Positions 1 through 11,330 of a stretch of 64,000 nucleotides of DNA are shown piece after piece (position 1 is the first letter of the stretch; every line of letters starts with the position of its first letter). Where the stretch lies: the NCBI GenBank assembly GCA_907163375.1, contig CAJQUW010006823.1, positions 186,001-250,000 of the forward strand, given 5' to 3'. Both the position numbers and the translations under genes were made by a program. The notes under the pieces were generated by a model. That model did no database searches and was not told the origin of the DNA. It saw only the letters and a program-made list of their open reading frames with translations. This DNA comes from Prostheceraeus crozeri (taxonomy: Eukaryota > Platyhelminthes > Polycladida > Euryleptidae).

Positions 1-1841
1 TCGGGTTGAGACAACTGTAGTTGGAATCAACTGACACAGAAGTAAATTCATGATTTACCCAAGCACTGACACCACAGCCTCTGCGCGATCTCCGATCGAA
101 TCTGTACAAGTCGGAGCTATGCATTTGCAAGAGCCAGTTATCAATTTCCCCAGTCAACCATGTTTTGAAAGAAACGATGATATGTGTTTTGAGAAATTAT
201 GAAAGAAAATGGAGCTCGTCGAGTTTTGGCATTATGGACCGTGTGTGGTTTAAAAGGACAGACGGACAAGTTTAACTTTTAAGTTAAATCAATGATAAAA
301 ATTACAGTTGGATTGCTTTTAAGATTGAATGGTTCCCTCCATTCTTTCAATTCCTTCTGTAGATTCCGACCAGTTTCTTGCTGAAGAAGAGTGGGATCTG
401 GATGAATAAGCACGTCCTTAAACTCGGCATTTCAGAACTGTCTGGCTCGACGAGGCACCTCCTGCCTTCCGGCTACATTGGGCAATACGATCGTCCATCA
501 CTTGATTATCAGAGTATTTGATTTTTGAATGGCATTCATAAATAGAGACATCAACGATATAATTTCACTTTTCAAGGTACTTATCTCATCTTCGAAAATT
601 TTTATGATATCTTCTCTGGATTTATTGATGAGAAGCTATATTTCAGACAGCTGAGATGATTTAACCTTCACAGAGCGGGTTTGCCTGGGTGTCATTGTCA
701 TGATGAAAGAAATGACATATTGACGGTTTAGTCAAATATTCAAAACTGATGTGTATCTGAATTCTAATACGCAATAGTCCAGAATTAGTCGGACTTCATG
801 CCCACTGACCCACCGAACCAAGTAACGATGGCGATATGCAATATCGACTCAATCGTAAACTAGCGAATATGTCCTGCTTTCTGGTGTCAATTCACGCACG
901 TGATTCCGTCACGCGTTAATTCACTTCAATGTCGTAACATCAAAACAACATCAAATGCAAGATGCAAAAAACTTGAAGAACCAAATATCGAGATATCTGT
1001 CCAGTGCAGTATCAGAATTCTGCTTCAGAAGTGATTAGAAGACGAAGACAAGAAGAGTGATGTAAAAATTCTCGCAAAAGCAGGAATATATATGTTCTCG
1101 AATATCCAGAACAGGCATGAAATTAGTAATTACTGACGTGCACAGAATTCACGACCAGCCAGCACAAGGTTCACGGTGTGTATTTTTGGGTAATACTGAT
1201 AATTATATCGATGCAGTTCGAGAACTACTGACTTTTCTTCCTAAATTCGTGCATGAGCTTCTTATTATTTATAATTTGTAGATTGTCACCCAACATCAAT
1301 AAAGCGACAATGCTTAAGTTATAATTCCAGTCATCTTGCAGTTACGCAAGCAAATGCTACAAACAAGCTAGGGGGATGGGAAAATCCTTGAAGTTCTAAC
1401 GAAAAAATGCATAAACTAAAGCGATGTGTAAAGGAGATACATGTAAATGATCTGAACATGAATTAAAATTATTTATGCATGGAGGGAGTAGCCAAATCAG
1501 TGAGATGAACTCATTCATTCACTCGACATTAGACAGATAATTATCAATCAGTCAACGTTAACCTGATCGATCGAACATTGTCTGCCTAATGTCGCGTATC
1601 TTGAACGACTTCATCCCATTGTAGCGAACTTACTAATTGCGTGAATGCTCAGTTCACACGCTCACTGTCTTCTAAATCAAATACATAATTTGGCTTGACT
1701 TTTCTATGAAATCTGTGTAGTTAATTGAACTTTAGTGTTCCGATAGATTGTTAGGCGTTTTAGTAAAAATGTACATAATACGCATGATGTATTATGATGT
1801 ACATAATATGTATGTTACCCCTTTCATCATTTTTATTTCAG
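1..1841. other. non-coding, no gene seen
   Basis: No convincing reading frame on either strand. A short inverted repeat lies at 1524-1594, where CGACATTAGACAGA is matched by TCTGCCTAATGTCG with one mismatch. A TACATAAT-rich imperfect palindrome lies around 1768-1815. The 3' end is the pyrimidine tract and CAG acceptor of the next exon. Earlier exons of that gene could lie here or left of the window, but none is recognisable. Confidence 0.5.
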
Positions 1842-2097
1842 GATCAGTGCTTTCCATAGTGAAGATGTTTTGAAAAAATGGTTGAAGTTTGTGGAGAATA
1901 ACGAATATGAAAATTTAGTGACAGATCTCTTGAAGAGACACTACGACCCTCTTTATTCTCGAAGTCGTGAACGATATATTAACTGTCAAGACAGGAAAAA
2001 AGTCCAGCGCATTTCTGTTCAAAATTTGCTTGATACAGCGTATTTAAAGACAAAAATTTTGCCAGAGATTATACGCAGAGGACATGATATGACGTGA
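1842..2097 (+). CDS. putative terminal exon, resembles C-terminus of tRNA 2-selenouridine synthase (SelU/MnmH)
   Basis: A good acceptor (ttttatttcag, ending at 1841) opens a frame of 84 codons that runs to a TGA at 2095-2097. The frame enters with one leading base, so the upstream intron would be phase 2. The peptide is charged, with a tryptophan-containing helix (ISAFHSEDVLKKWL), then NLVTDLLKRHYDPLYSRS, then a basic tail. From memory, the block LL-x-RHYDP-x-Y-x-RS is typical of the C-terminal part of bacterial tRNA 2-selenouridine synthase, which modifies the wobble uridine of some tRNAs. The catalytic rhodanese and P-loop parts would have to lie in upstream exons that I do not see. The exon call rests on the splice site, an uninterrupted frame in AT-rich DNA and protein-like composition. 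The family call is memory-based and tentative. It could instead be another ATPase-linked family. Confidence 0.45.
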
Positions 2098-3233
2098 AAT
2101 ATATTTCCTATTCTTTGGACCAATTTTTGTTTTGCCATAATAGGCTTATTATAAATTGCTGAAGTTACATTTTTAGTGACTTTGTACGTCATCCTTGGTG
2201 GATCGTGGTGATATTATTTTGCAGCCAATATTTTCCTGAATCTTTCAGCGTCTTTTGGGAAACAATGGAATGAAATAGTATGATCTTGTTTTCTATTTGG
2301 GCTCTACAATTTGTGCTACAACCATCGACAGCACATTTGAAAGTCACTTTGACAAAGTATAGTCGTGATACTTAACAATCAACTATCTTCAAAACAGGAC
2401 TATTAATGTATGTAGATATCGGTAGTGTCTCATCCTTATATATATAATTTATGGTAGCATGTAGTAGACATCATTTTTCCATACTAAAGTCCGTAGTGTT
2501 AAACTTTCTGTGAATTGACAAAATATTTCTTTTCTGTTTATCTCAATTGGTGGTACCCCAGAAGTTCAGAGTTTTTTCCGAATCATCGGAATCTCGATTT
2601 AGCTAATGCCTACTTATCCAATTTCACTTATTGGACATGTCATAGTTGAGAAACCAAATCAATTTACAAATTGCCAAAGCAACAAGTAGCAAAATGCTGC
2701 TTTCAATGCTGATTGGGATTGATCTGATAAATCTTAGTAGTATGTACCTACATTGTACACTATTTTAATATTGTATTGACTGAACCATAGAGTAAGTATA
2801 TTAGGTAGAGTGGCAACGCCGCATTTATTAAATCCCCAGCGTGTATACTCGATTTTATTAAATGAACTCAAGGGGATACAGGTGGTACTGTCAACCGAAT
2901 GTGAGATAAACGTTTGCAGTTTTACAATAAATTACCACGGAATTGATTAATTAATCATATGATAGTAATACAAAAGGAATGATTTATTTTACATATCGTG
3001 CGTGTCATGACGGCCTTGGAGAGGTAATGTTTTTTAAATGGCAATTCGATGGGTTGTTACTTTCATGCTTAACCTCAAGAGTGTGTACTTTCTTAAGCGT
3101 GATGATATCACAAGGGCCACTGGTAAAGCAAAATAAAGACAATGATTTCAATTAACTTAAAATATGTAAATGGGTCCACATCACTATTCAGATTCTAGTA
3201 ATGAAACATGAATTCAGTGAATCATGAAATCAT
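2098..3233. other. non-coding, no gene seen
   Basis: This lies 3' of the putative exon and is AT-rich. I see no strong frame, tandem repeat or element end. The first few hundred bases could be 3' UTR, but no clear AATAAA follows the stop closely. Confidence 0.4.
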
Positions 3234-3605
3234 GCCGGTGAAAATTGAATTAAAAGCTTGAAATTTCAGCCAAGAAAGCATGAATAACATCGCGACTTTT
3301 TCATAAAGACTTCCGTTATAATGCGGATGATGATATTCCCTTGATAATCAGCTTAATTTCTGCTTAGTTAGGAAGCAAATATTCAGTCCTTTTGATATCC
3401 AACTTGTTTCATGCTACTTATGTAAGGACGTCATGTCGGTAGTACATAAATTGGCAAAATAATGACTTTTGTAAAACTGCTCAAATAATTTTTTGGATCA
3501 CGGGATCGTAATCTCCGCAAAACACTGAATCTTTTCATATCAAAATTTTCACTGTATACAGATACTTTTTCGAGTCGACACTGCCTATATATTCCTACTC
3601 TATGG
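3234..3605 (-). repeat. interspersed repeat family R1, copy A (about 372 bp)
   Basis: Read on the minus strand, this aligns end to end with 19500-19879 on the plus strand. Shared landmarks in order are CCATAGAGTAGG at the start, GTCGACTC, GTATCTGTATAC, AAAAGATTCAGT, TTTTGCGGAGA, GTTGGATATCAAAAGGA, GAAATTTCAAG and CACCGGC at the end. The flanks differ outside these borders, so the two copies define the unit. No coding capacity or terminal inverted repeat is seen. It may be a short non-autonomous element or a piece of a longer one. Confidence 0.75.
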
Positions 3606-4075
3606 ACTGAACATAAAGCATGTTTGAAGCGAAAACAACATGCTTGCACTTGATTCAGAAAAAACATGCTTCTTGTGAACTATAGGCAACAGAATTACCT
3701 CATCAATGCACTATTTAGCCTAAGTAATTGTATTAACTAATATGTAGCAACTATTAGTCGAGTGAGTTGTTCTATGAAATATATTTGGTCTTTCGAGATT
3801 TTGTCTGCTATTGAAATTTGTAGCGTGCATTTTCTATGCGGGAGAGTGAATACAAAAAACAACTGTATTATCATTAGAATCCATGATAATATACCTATAA
3901 TAGAAAGAAGCCATGATTTACAGAATGTCTCAACTTGTCACATTCATTAAATTATGTAAATGTCAAATTGTAGGAGATCCATGGCTGCAAATGAATCTTC
4001 CATTCAAACATTCCTCGATGAGACTTTCCGGTTTTCAAAAAAAATTGAAAAAACATTTAGTTAGGCCTACTCCCC

Positions 4076-4256
4076 ACGGTGGTCCAGAATCGACTGATTA
4101 ATAAAAAAAATTAGAACTGCCACAAATTCTGCACCATTATAAATCTTATTGATAGACAATTCTTCCCAGCATATTTTTAAAAAATCTGCCGATATCCTTA
4201 TGAGTAGTATCGGGCAGCGTATTTTCATACTTTTTGAGATAGAATTGAGTTATTTT
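4076..4256 (+). repeat. repeat R2, copy A (inverted relative to 15259-15435)
   Basis: This segment matches the reverse complement of 15259-15435. Shared runs include CACGGTGGTCCA, GATTAATAAAAAA, GCCACAAAT, TATTGATAGACAATTCTTCC, CCAGCATATTTTTAAAAA, GTATCGGG and ATTGAGTTATTT. Divergence is mostly small indels and substitutions. Function and class are unknown. Confidence 0.7.
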
Positions 4257-4788
4257 TCAGGTTTATTTGTTGCATTTCGGGCTAGAATCTATCACATTAT
4301 GCTCTACGAGGCAATCGAATTGCAATATTTAGAGTTGATAATATCAGTTAAACTTGATGATTTTTTATTAAGTAGTATGAAAAGTATATTTTTGAAAATA
4401 ATTCAACTTTTTTCGGATTGATTAAATGTGGAAGAATCAGCAGTTGCAGAAGTAATTAATAAGTTGTTTTCTGATTCGTCCAAATCTATAAATCATTTTG
4501 ATAGGCTTCCTGTGCATGCATTGGTCGATTGAAGGATTTCTACTGTTCATCAGTTTTTAGCATATGGGATTTGATGCGAGGATTAGTTCTGTGAATCATT
4601 TAGGCTATGTATGCATGTGTATATGCTTCACATCATGCTGTTGGTTCAACCCTTTTCAGTATTTGATGCCAAACCTTTAATATTACCAAGCAATATTAGA
4701 TTTCTATGCTTGATTTGAATCTTTGAATGGAAAGACCATAGAGAGCATCAACAGCTTTCTCAATCGTTCATAGTTTGTGACACACCAA

Positions 4789-4848
4789 GCATAGACTTCT
4801 AAATTTCTCTGGACAGATAGGTTGAAATTGGCTTATACATGTTCAGGC
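4789..4848 (+). repeat. repeat R3, copy A (inverted relative to 14184-14254)
   Basis: GCATAGACTTCTAAATTTCT followed by CTGGACAGATAGGT and, after a variable stretch, TATACATGTTCAGGC also occurs inverted at 14184-14254. R2 and R3 appear in the same relative order in both places, so they may belong to one larger family. The intervening sequences (533 versus about 1000 bp) do not align by eye. Confidence 0.6.
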
Positions 4849-4896
4849 ATGGACTCCTAAATATAGATTACCTTACAAATAGACTGTCAGTATATG

Positions 4897-4992
4897 ATAA
4901 ATGCCTCGATAGAGGATTTAAATGGTCATAATGTCCGAGTGGCGAAGCCACGAGGATATTTGGCCATTTGGATCCGATATCGAGGCATTTAT
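4897..4992. repeat. palindromic element with CCGAG/GAA/CGAGG core
   Basis: A dyad of about 96 bp. The outer 15 bp (ATAAATGCCTCGATA) are perfectly complementary, and the inner arms pair with several mismatches. The centre is the hairpin TGGC-GAA-GCCA flanked by CCGAG on the left and CGAGG on the right. The same core architecture recurs in another palindrome at 53881-54000, whose stem bases differ. No reading frame is involved. It could be a foldback-type mobile element, a hairpin from a replicon, or an RNA hairpin. Confidence 0.7.
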
Positions 4993-5388
4993 AACATATT
5001 TATAGCACTGTATGTAATGATATCAACATTGACAAACATAATTGATATATTCAACCATAGATTTGGGATTCTGTATTCTTGGAGATCTAGAATATCTAGG
5101 TTTCCATAGATTTATTTTCATTTTTAGATTTGAAACCTTGGAATTCTATGGATTCAGTCTTATCTATCTATGCATTCGTTGTAGGAATCCATGGATAGCA
5201 AAGGCATGAAAGATCGAATTCTATGGTTCATCCACAGACTACAATAGCACTATGATTTAGAAGTCCATGGATTACCTGGTATATTCCATGATATTCTCAA
5301 TGATGTTTGAAATTTGAATCATGCATAATCTAACTGGAATATTCTGGTCATTTTATCCAAGCTCATCTCCTGAAAGGTTTACACGATA
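4993..5388. other. non-coding, clustered CCATAGA/CCATGGA words
   Basis: Just upstream of the Crypton ORF, about 300 bp carry many variants of TCCATAGA, TCTATGGA and TCCATGGA, giving a loosely repetitive, partly self-complementary stretch. It could be the 5' untranslated part of the Crypton element. No boundary is visible. Confidence 0.4.
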
Positions 5389-6639
5389 ATGGCTTCACGT
5401 ATTACTGAAAATCAAATTCCTACTTCCAGTAGATTTGCATCAACTACTGACACTGAAATTCAAAGCCATCTAAATGAAGTGACCCCAAAAAATACTATTC
5501 AAAAAGCGAAGTGGGCATTTAAGCTATTTAAGAGTTGGCACGATGAATGGAAAATTAGAATTCACGGTCCATTAAAGGTAATCAAGGGAATTGATGAATT
5601 TACCGAATCCGATTTGAATTACTGCCTCAAGTACTTCTTTTCTGATGTCAGAAAAACTGATGGTAGCAGGTATCCACCGTCAACTTTAAAAGAGCTTGGA
5701 GCGATGATTCAATACAATTTCATACACAACTACAATTTTAATTTCTCCTTATTCAAAGATCCTCAGTTTCAAGAGTCGCGCATGGTCCTAAATGCTGAAA
5801 TGAAACTGTCAGCTAAGGCTGGTCTTGCTAAACCCAAAAAGCGAGCAAACAATATACCAATTGAAGCCGAAGATGAATTGTGGCGAAAAGGAATTTTTGG
5901 ATATTCAAATCCAAAACAACTTCAGCAAACGTTGATTTATCATCTTGGATTGCATTTTAGCTTAAGAGCAGCTCAAGAGCAATATGATTTGGACTACGGT
6001 GAGGATTCACAAATACGCCTTGGAAAGGATGAAAATGGTGACTTTCTTGAATACACAGAGCGAATGTCTAAAAACAAACGCTTTGGTATTACTAACACAA
6101 GAATGGATCCGAAGGTCACGCGAGTGTATGCCAGTGATAATGCCGAACGCTGTCCTTTGAAGTTATTCAAAGAGTACGTGTCGCATCGCCCTGAAGCTCA
6201 TAACCAAGAAGGCAACAAGGCATTTTATCTGGCATGCATACCTTATCCTCGAGGCCCCGTCTGGTATAAAAACACCCGCTTGGGTATACATAGCATTCAG
6301 CAAACTGTGAGGAACTTGTTTCTACATTCTACATCAAGTGACATGTTCCTTACAAATACAAGCCTGAGAAGGACCGCGAAGAATAGGCTGGTGCAAGCCG
6401 GGATTCCAAGCGAGGTCGCCAGGAAGAAGACTGGCCGCATATCTGATGCTGCAGATTCTGCATACATCGATGGGAGCTTATTTGAGAAGCAAATGAGCAG
6501 TGCTATATACTGTAATCAGTCAAATAACGAAGTGAGATCCATTGAGTGTCAAAGTGGAGCAAGGTTCTCATTCCAAAATTGCACTGTTAAAATTACAGTG
6601 AATGAATGCAAGGAACTAAATGACTCAAATGAAAAATGA
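5389..6639 (+). CDS. Crypton-type tyrosine recombinase (DUF3504/ZMYM-like), intact 416 aa
   Basis: A single uninterrupted frame of 416 codons with a good start context (ATAATGG). Residues 1-140 look like an N-terminal SAM-like, DNA-binding half. Residues 170-360 form the catalytic half of a tyrosine recombinase as found in Crypton transposons and in the vertebrate ZMYM2, QRICH1 and KCTD1 proteins derived from them. Visible motifs are LHFSLRAAQEQ (first catalytic Arg, R193), SLRRTAKNRLVQAG (second Arg, R327) and KKTGRISDAADSAYIDG (nucleophile Tyr, Y359). In the usual pattern a His stands three residues before the second Arg and another in the TGH motif. Here they are Thr and Arg. The enzyme would cut and rejoin DNA through a 3'-phosphotyrosine link. 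Cryptons have no terminal inverted repeats, so I cannot set element borders. The frame is unbroken, so it is young or under selection. Confidence 0.85.
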   Translation: MASRITENQIPTSSRFASTTDTEIQSHLNEVTPKNTIQKAKWAFKLFKSWHDEWKIRIHGPLKVIKGIDEFTESDLNYCLKYFFSDVRKTDGSRYPPSTLKELGAMIQYNFIHNYNFNFSLFKDPQFQESRMVLNAEMKLSAKAGLAKPKKRANNIPIEAEDELWRKGIFGYSNPKQLQQTLIYHLGLHFSLRAAQEQYDLDYGEDSQIRLGKDENGDFLEYTERMSKNKRFGITNTRMDPKVTRVYASDNAERCPLKLFKEYVSHRPEAHNQEGNKAFYLACIPYPRGPVWYKNTRLGIHSIQQTVRNLFLHSTSSDMFLTNTSLRRTAKNRLVQAGIPSEVARKKTGRISDAADSAYIDGSLFEKQMSSAIYCNQSNNEVRSIECQSGARFSFQNCTVKITVNECKELNDSNEK

Positions 6640-6894
6640 CTTCTGTGTTTTTGCAAAGTGTTCTAGTTGTTTGCCTTAACTGAATGTAAGTACTTTTATG
6701 ACCAGTACTTACACTGATGTAAGTACTGAGATTTTAAATACAAATATCGACAAACTATAGTACTTTCCTGAAACATAAAATATGGATTTTAACAATACTA
6801 AATACCATTTACAGTGCTTTAAATAAGCATAATCAACATTTTGAAGAACAGGTTGCCTGCCAGCACAGCATGCATGCATATTTATGTATATTAG
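6640..6894. other. Crypton downstream flank with short inverted repeat
   Basis: GTAAGTAC at 6686, GTACTTAC at 6705 and GTAAGTAC at 6719 make a small inverted and direct repeat set shortly after the Crypton stop. Nothing else is recognised before the TAG target duplication of the next element. Confidence 0.4.
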
Positions 6895-7998
6895 CGGGGT
6901 CTTGCTGATGTGTTGAATAACATAAACATCAGCTAAAATAAGTAAATGAGTCACGATAATCAACAGCTCCTGAATAAACTCTTTCTGATGTCATGAATAA
7001 ATGGATATAATCAAAAGCTCGAAAAAGCTGTTGAATATCTCTTTCTGATCTGTTGAATAAGAAGCTTGCGGTTAAAACATCATAAAAATAGAGATGTGAC
7101 GTCAGAGGGAAATCTCGATGACGAAACAAACGCTGAGGTGTTGATTAAGCGTCTTTCTGATGTGATGATTAATCAGGTATTGATTAAACGAAAGCTTTGA
7201 CATAAATAGTAGGTATTTCTGATGTCTTGAATAATATGTGCTGCATATCTCCTGCATAATCAACACCTATTCTGTCCATATGAAAAGTTATTCCTGAGTG
7301 ATAGCAGGAATAAGAAGCCAATCGACTCTTTGATGTGGTTGAAGGAGGTAAACTTCAGCGGATTCACTCATCGGTAGTGCCAAAAACGGAAGCAGTGCAA
7401 GAACAAAATGGATTATTTGGATTACGTTGCAGATTCAAGGACAGAAGGACTCATCACGCGGTTGAACATTCTCATCCAGAGGTGAACGCGGTCAAGAAAA
7501 AAATTAATTGTAGGCTTCAAAATTTCAGTCTCAAAATACATAACTAAAACCAATCATCTTCGTCTACGTGTATGTAGACCTACCAATATGTGAGCATAGA
7601 TAGGCCGAGATTGAGGAATTTTGATAATAGGCAATAGACCTTATTTGTTATAGGCTAATGAAAGTCGAGTTAAATCACAGAAGAAACGGCGAACGATTAG
7701 GACCGCTATAGCATGAATTATAGGCCTACTAACTGCCTAGTCGTGAACGGAATAGATGATGATGTTGCTAATCTTGCTATGATGACAAAATTCATTTGTT
7801 CTATGTGAATTATAAATAGTGAATGCGCATCAGTCGTGCAAATTATGACAAAATTACAGTATGTAGGCGCATGAATGGTAGGATAGGATAAAAAATTAGG
7901 TCATTTACATGCATGTGGACGCACATAATAAGTACGGTACGGACCTTTTTTGGCAGAAAGAATGATATTTTTAATTTGAAAATATGTATTCGTTCAAC

Positions 7999-8238
7999 TC
8001 AGGAAGACTTCTTGGAGTTCAGATTCAAAAACAATATCTGCTGTGCATGTTCAGCTGTGAGTCCCATTCGCCTTTCATGGTAAATGTTGCCGAAGACAGA
8101 GAAGACTCGTTCGGAGGCAGCACTCGTAGCCAGAATAACCAGATACTTTCTCGCAAGCAACGAAAGCTTTCTGAACTTCGCTTGATTGATTCTCCACCAT
8201 GAAAGTGGATCCTTTGCGTGTGAAGGCAATCCTTGTGC
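7999..8238 (-). CDS. hAT transposase, last exon (C-terminal dimerisation domain)
   Basis: On the minus strand the acceptor ttctcttttcag (AG at 8240-8239) opens the frame in phase 0. The exon encodes AQGLPSHAKDPLSWWRINQ, then LSLLARKYLVILATSAASER, then VFSVFGNIYHERRMGLTAEH and a short end LNLNSKKSS. This is the textbook hAT dimerisation block (DPL-x-WW, LA-x-KYL-x-I-x-AT-SA-x-SERVFS, R-x-x-L). The Glu in SERVFS is the third acidic catalytic residue in the family. The frame is unbroken and joins exactly to the preceding exon. Confidence 0.9.
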   Translation of the reverse strand, partial: AQGLPSHAKDPLSWWRINQAKFRKLSLLARKYLVILATSAASERVFSVFGNIYHERRMGLTAEHAQQILFLNLNSKKSS

Positions 8239-8838
8239 CTGAAAAGAGAAAAGATGAAAGAGCATTAATCAAAGCCTGTAGGAATTGAATTTTAGGGTGA
8301 TTAACAAGTATCACAACATGCATACTAAGAATCATATATACGGGTATAACATAGGCTTATAACTGTCATGCTATCATGTCTAGCCTATATGATGTAATGT
8401 TTGAATGGATGAAAACTCCAAACCCTGTGATTCACGTCATAAAGATTGTGCACATTATAGACATCGTCGATATACCACAATATCCAATATATAGTAGGTC
8501 TGTAACATTGTATCGAACAACAAACAATGCTATCAAAATGCAACTACATGTGGGCAATTAACATTATCATGAACAATATCAGTTATGCTTAATGTTACAA
8601 CTGAGTATAATGTTGACAAAAAATGACAAAATATTATAATTAAAAGTAAAACAACATGTATTTTCACTGAGATAGTAAAGTACAATTTTTTAACATCGTA
8701 GACGTCTTGATATTATTTTTGCAACTTCAGTCAAACAGCCTATTGCAGAGTTCATATTCCCCTACATAGATTTATGAAATTCATGTCAGAAAATTTCCAA
8801 TGCATTCCTGTTGCAAATCAAGCATTTTTTGAACTTAC

Positions 8839-10136
8839 TTGTATATAGCTATCCAGCTCATCCTCTTCTTTTGATACTTTCTCTTCAATCACATCGTCAT
8901 AAAGCAGCGTAAGTAACTTGCATCGTTTTGAACTTGGTGCTCCGGACGTGTCGTCGCGTTCGACTTCTGTTATTTCTTCATCCACATTCACTGATATCTT
9001 TTTCATTTCGTCCAATATTGTCGCGTGAACATTCAATCTTGTTTCGCGAGACAAGAATGTCAGCTTCTTGAACCTGGGATCCAAGAAAGATCCCATGACA
9101 TGAACACTTATGGAACCAAGGAACTCTTGGTCCTCCACGGAAAATCGTTCCGCAAGATTAATCAGCAGACGTGATTGAAACTCCTTGGCCATAGCAGTTT
9201 CGCAAGGTTTCAGCTGCAGTCGTTTCAGGAGACAAAACATGATCGGATAAACTTCTGAGACACTAGCGGATGTTTCTGTTTGCCATTCATCTGTTGTCAT
9301 CTTCAGGTCTTCAAGCAGAACAATCATCTCCTTGATTGCGATGATTTCATGCGAACCAAATGACAGCGAACATTTTTCCACATTGTTGAGTACAGGTGTT
9401 GATTTTACAAGGAAGTCAAATGCATCAAAGAGCTTTGAAAAGCTTTGAAGCATGACAACAGTGCTGTTCCACCTCGTTTTATTGTGCTTTTGAAGCTCGC
9501 ACTTATCGTGATCCCTGCATAACTGTGCCCTGTGGGTCCGAAATTCCGAAGTCAGCGTTATGGATCTGTGGACTGTCGAAATTGCAGTATGGACTTTGTT
9601 GATCAATTTCTTTACTTCGTCTGCCTCATCAAAAGAATCGTTGATGGAGAGCTGAAGAAGGTGAGCGAGGCATCCGATATGGTATTTTGTTGATGAGGAC
9701 AAATCCAACGCTTTCTTCATATTGCTCGCATTGTCATGGGTTGTACAGAAGGCGTTTGCTTTGAAAGGACTCAAAGTTTCGTCTATGGTTTCAGCTAAAT
9801 TGTTACCGGTGTGTTGCTGCGTTAACAAAGTACTACCAAAATTAGCATTTCGAAGCTGCCAAGATCGATCGATCCAATGAGCTGTGATGGTCATGAATGC
9901 TGACATTTGTCTGTTAGTCCAGCAATCTGTGGTGATGCTCACTAAAGTGGAAGAAGTCAATCCATCCGTTTCTACCTTCTGTTTGAGTTGAGAAAGATCT
10001 TCATCGTACGTTGTGTTAATATGTCATCAGAGTTGTATGCGAGGGAGGTTGGTAGTTCGGCTCGAGATAGAGAAGCAGTTCCTTCATTGAGGTATCCTCA
10101 CAGAATGTCAACGATTGCAGATCAGTAGTTACATAC
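8839..10136 (-). CDS. hAT transposase, main catalytic exon
   Basis: The exon runs from an acceptor cctatttcag (exon begins about 10136) to a consensus donor CAA|GTAAGT (last base 8839). It encodes the RNase H-like hAT core: VSITTDCWTNRQM (first Asp), FCTTHDNASNMKKAL (second Asp), IGCLAHLLQLSIND (C-x-x-H insertion motif) and NKTRWNSTVVML (RW motif). Upstream, VTTDLQSLTFCEDTSMKEL and a YQPPSH stretch match the usual N-terminal part of the core. One small frameshift near 10019 separates that part from the rest, whose longest frame begins at 9960. Otherwise the exon is open to its donor. It pairs with the last exon across an intron of about 600 bp in phase 0. Confidence 0.88.
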
Positions 10137-10967
10137 CTGAAATAGGATAGAAATTTCACTATACAAAATGTTTACTCTCATTTTTATTTTGAAAATCTGT
10201 CTTAATTCTTGATAAATCCATATTTTGTCTACCAGTAAGAATATTATTCGTGCTTGACATACTACGTATTTACATGTATGTACCGACTAAGTAAGAGATT
10301 ATGTACCGATGCATTGTACTACGGCCTCGTCGTACTTCTAACTTCTTCACAATTTATCAATCAATTAGGCTAAAACAAGCAGTATTGTAACACAAGATTT
10401 CAGGAATTTGAGCATAGGTTCCCCGCCCTATCAGGGCGACCACGTCCCTGGCGTTCATCTCAATGTGATTGAGAAAGGTCAGTCATAGTTGCTAAAATAA
10501 AATAGTCATTGTGTAGGGGAATTCAAACAGATTTCACCGCTAAATAACGTCATCATCTATTTCATAAGATAGGAGGGCTAACTATCATTACTTGCTGTTC
10601 CTCTTTTGGCATTTTGTAGGCCTATGGGCTGCGTAATACCTGTCCATGCTCTCCACCATATTTGCGAAAAACAAGTCTTATTGATTTAATGAAATTTAGT
10701 GCATAACAGGCCTATGTGCATGGTTTGTGCTTAAATATTAAGGAACACGTTGAAAAACAAGCCTACAGAGTTACTAAATATGAGGTGGCTCCAAGATATT
10801 AGATATTGTCATTTAAAAAACATACACTTTGTTACATTTATCCATATTTAAAACATAGACTATTTAAAATATTACAATGAAAATATCGCAACCTTTCTAC
10901 GAAAAGAAGTAGGCTCATGTTGAAAATGAAGCTCTAACATGCATGTAGGCCTACATGTAGTCACAGA

Positions 10968-11330
10968 GTTAACTCGCCAGACAATGAGCTTGGTGATGTC
11001 GATGGCTCGTTCTTTTGAGCATGTTCTGGACTTGGATGTCTTCAACCATTCGTCCATATTTACTTGTGTCGATTCCCTCATTTCCTCGACGGCTGCTCGG
11101 ACGTTCGTTCTTCTTCCGGATGCATCACGAACAGGCGTTGATACGGATGATCCAGGATTGTCGTTCAAGTTGAAAAGAGAACATTGATTCTTCATATGAT
11201 ATAAGAGGGTTCCAGTCCCAGATGAAAATACGTACTTCTTTTCACACAAATTACATTTTGCGTACTTTTTGTTGTCAATAGTGACAAGCTTGAAGTTGTC
11301 CCAAACGTGATGCATTCTATGACTGTTCAC
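10968..11330 (-). CDS. hAT transposase, BED zinc-finger exon
   Basis: From the Met at 11330 the frame reads MNSHRMHHVWDNFKLVTIDN, followed by C-x2-C ... H-x4-C (KCNLCEKKY and YHMKNQC). This is a BED-type zinc finger, used by hAT transposases to bind element ends. It then continues through an acidic linker to ERAIDITKLIVWRV, which normally runs into the hAT core. The donor is probably near TGGCGA|GTTAAC at about 10968, but its phase does not match the next acceptor. The exact splice, or an extra small exon, is unresolved. Confidence 0.75.

Noticed and set aside
1768-1815. TACATAAT palindrome
   Set aside because: Short, AT-rich and imperfect. Expected by chance in this composition.
10411-10460. 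GC-rich CGCCCTATCAGGGCG hairpin
   Set aside because: It lies in an intron of the hAT element, is short and isolated, and no second copy was seen.
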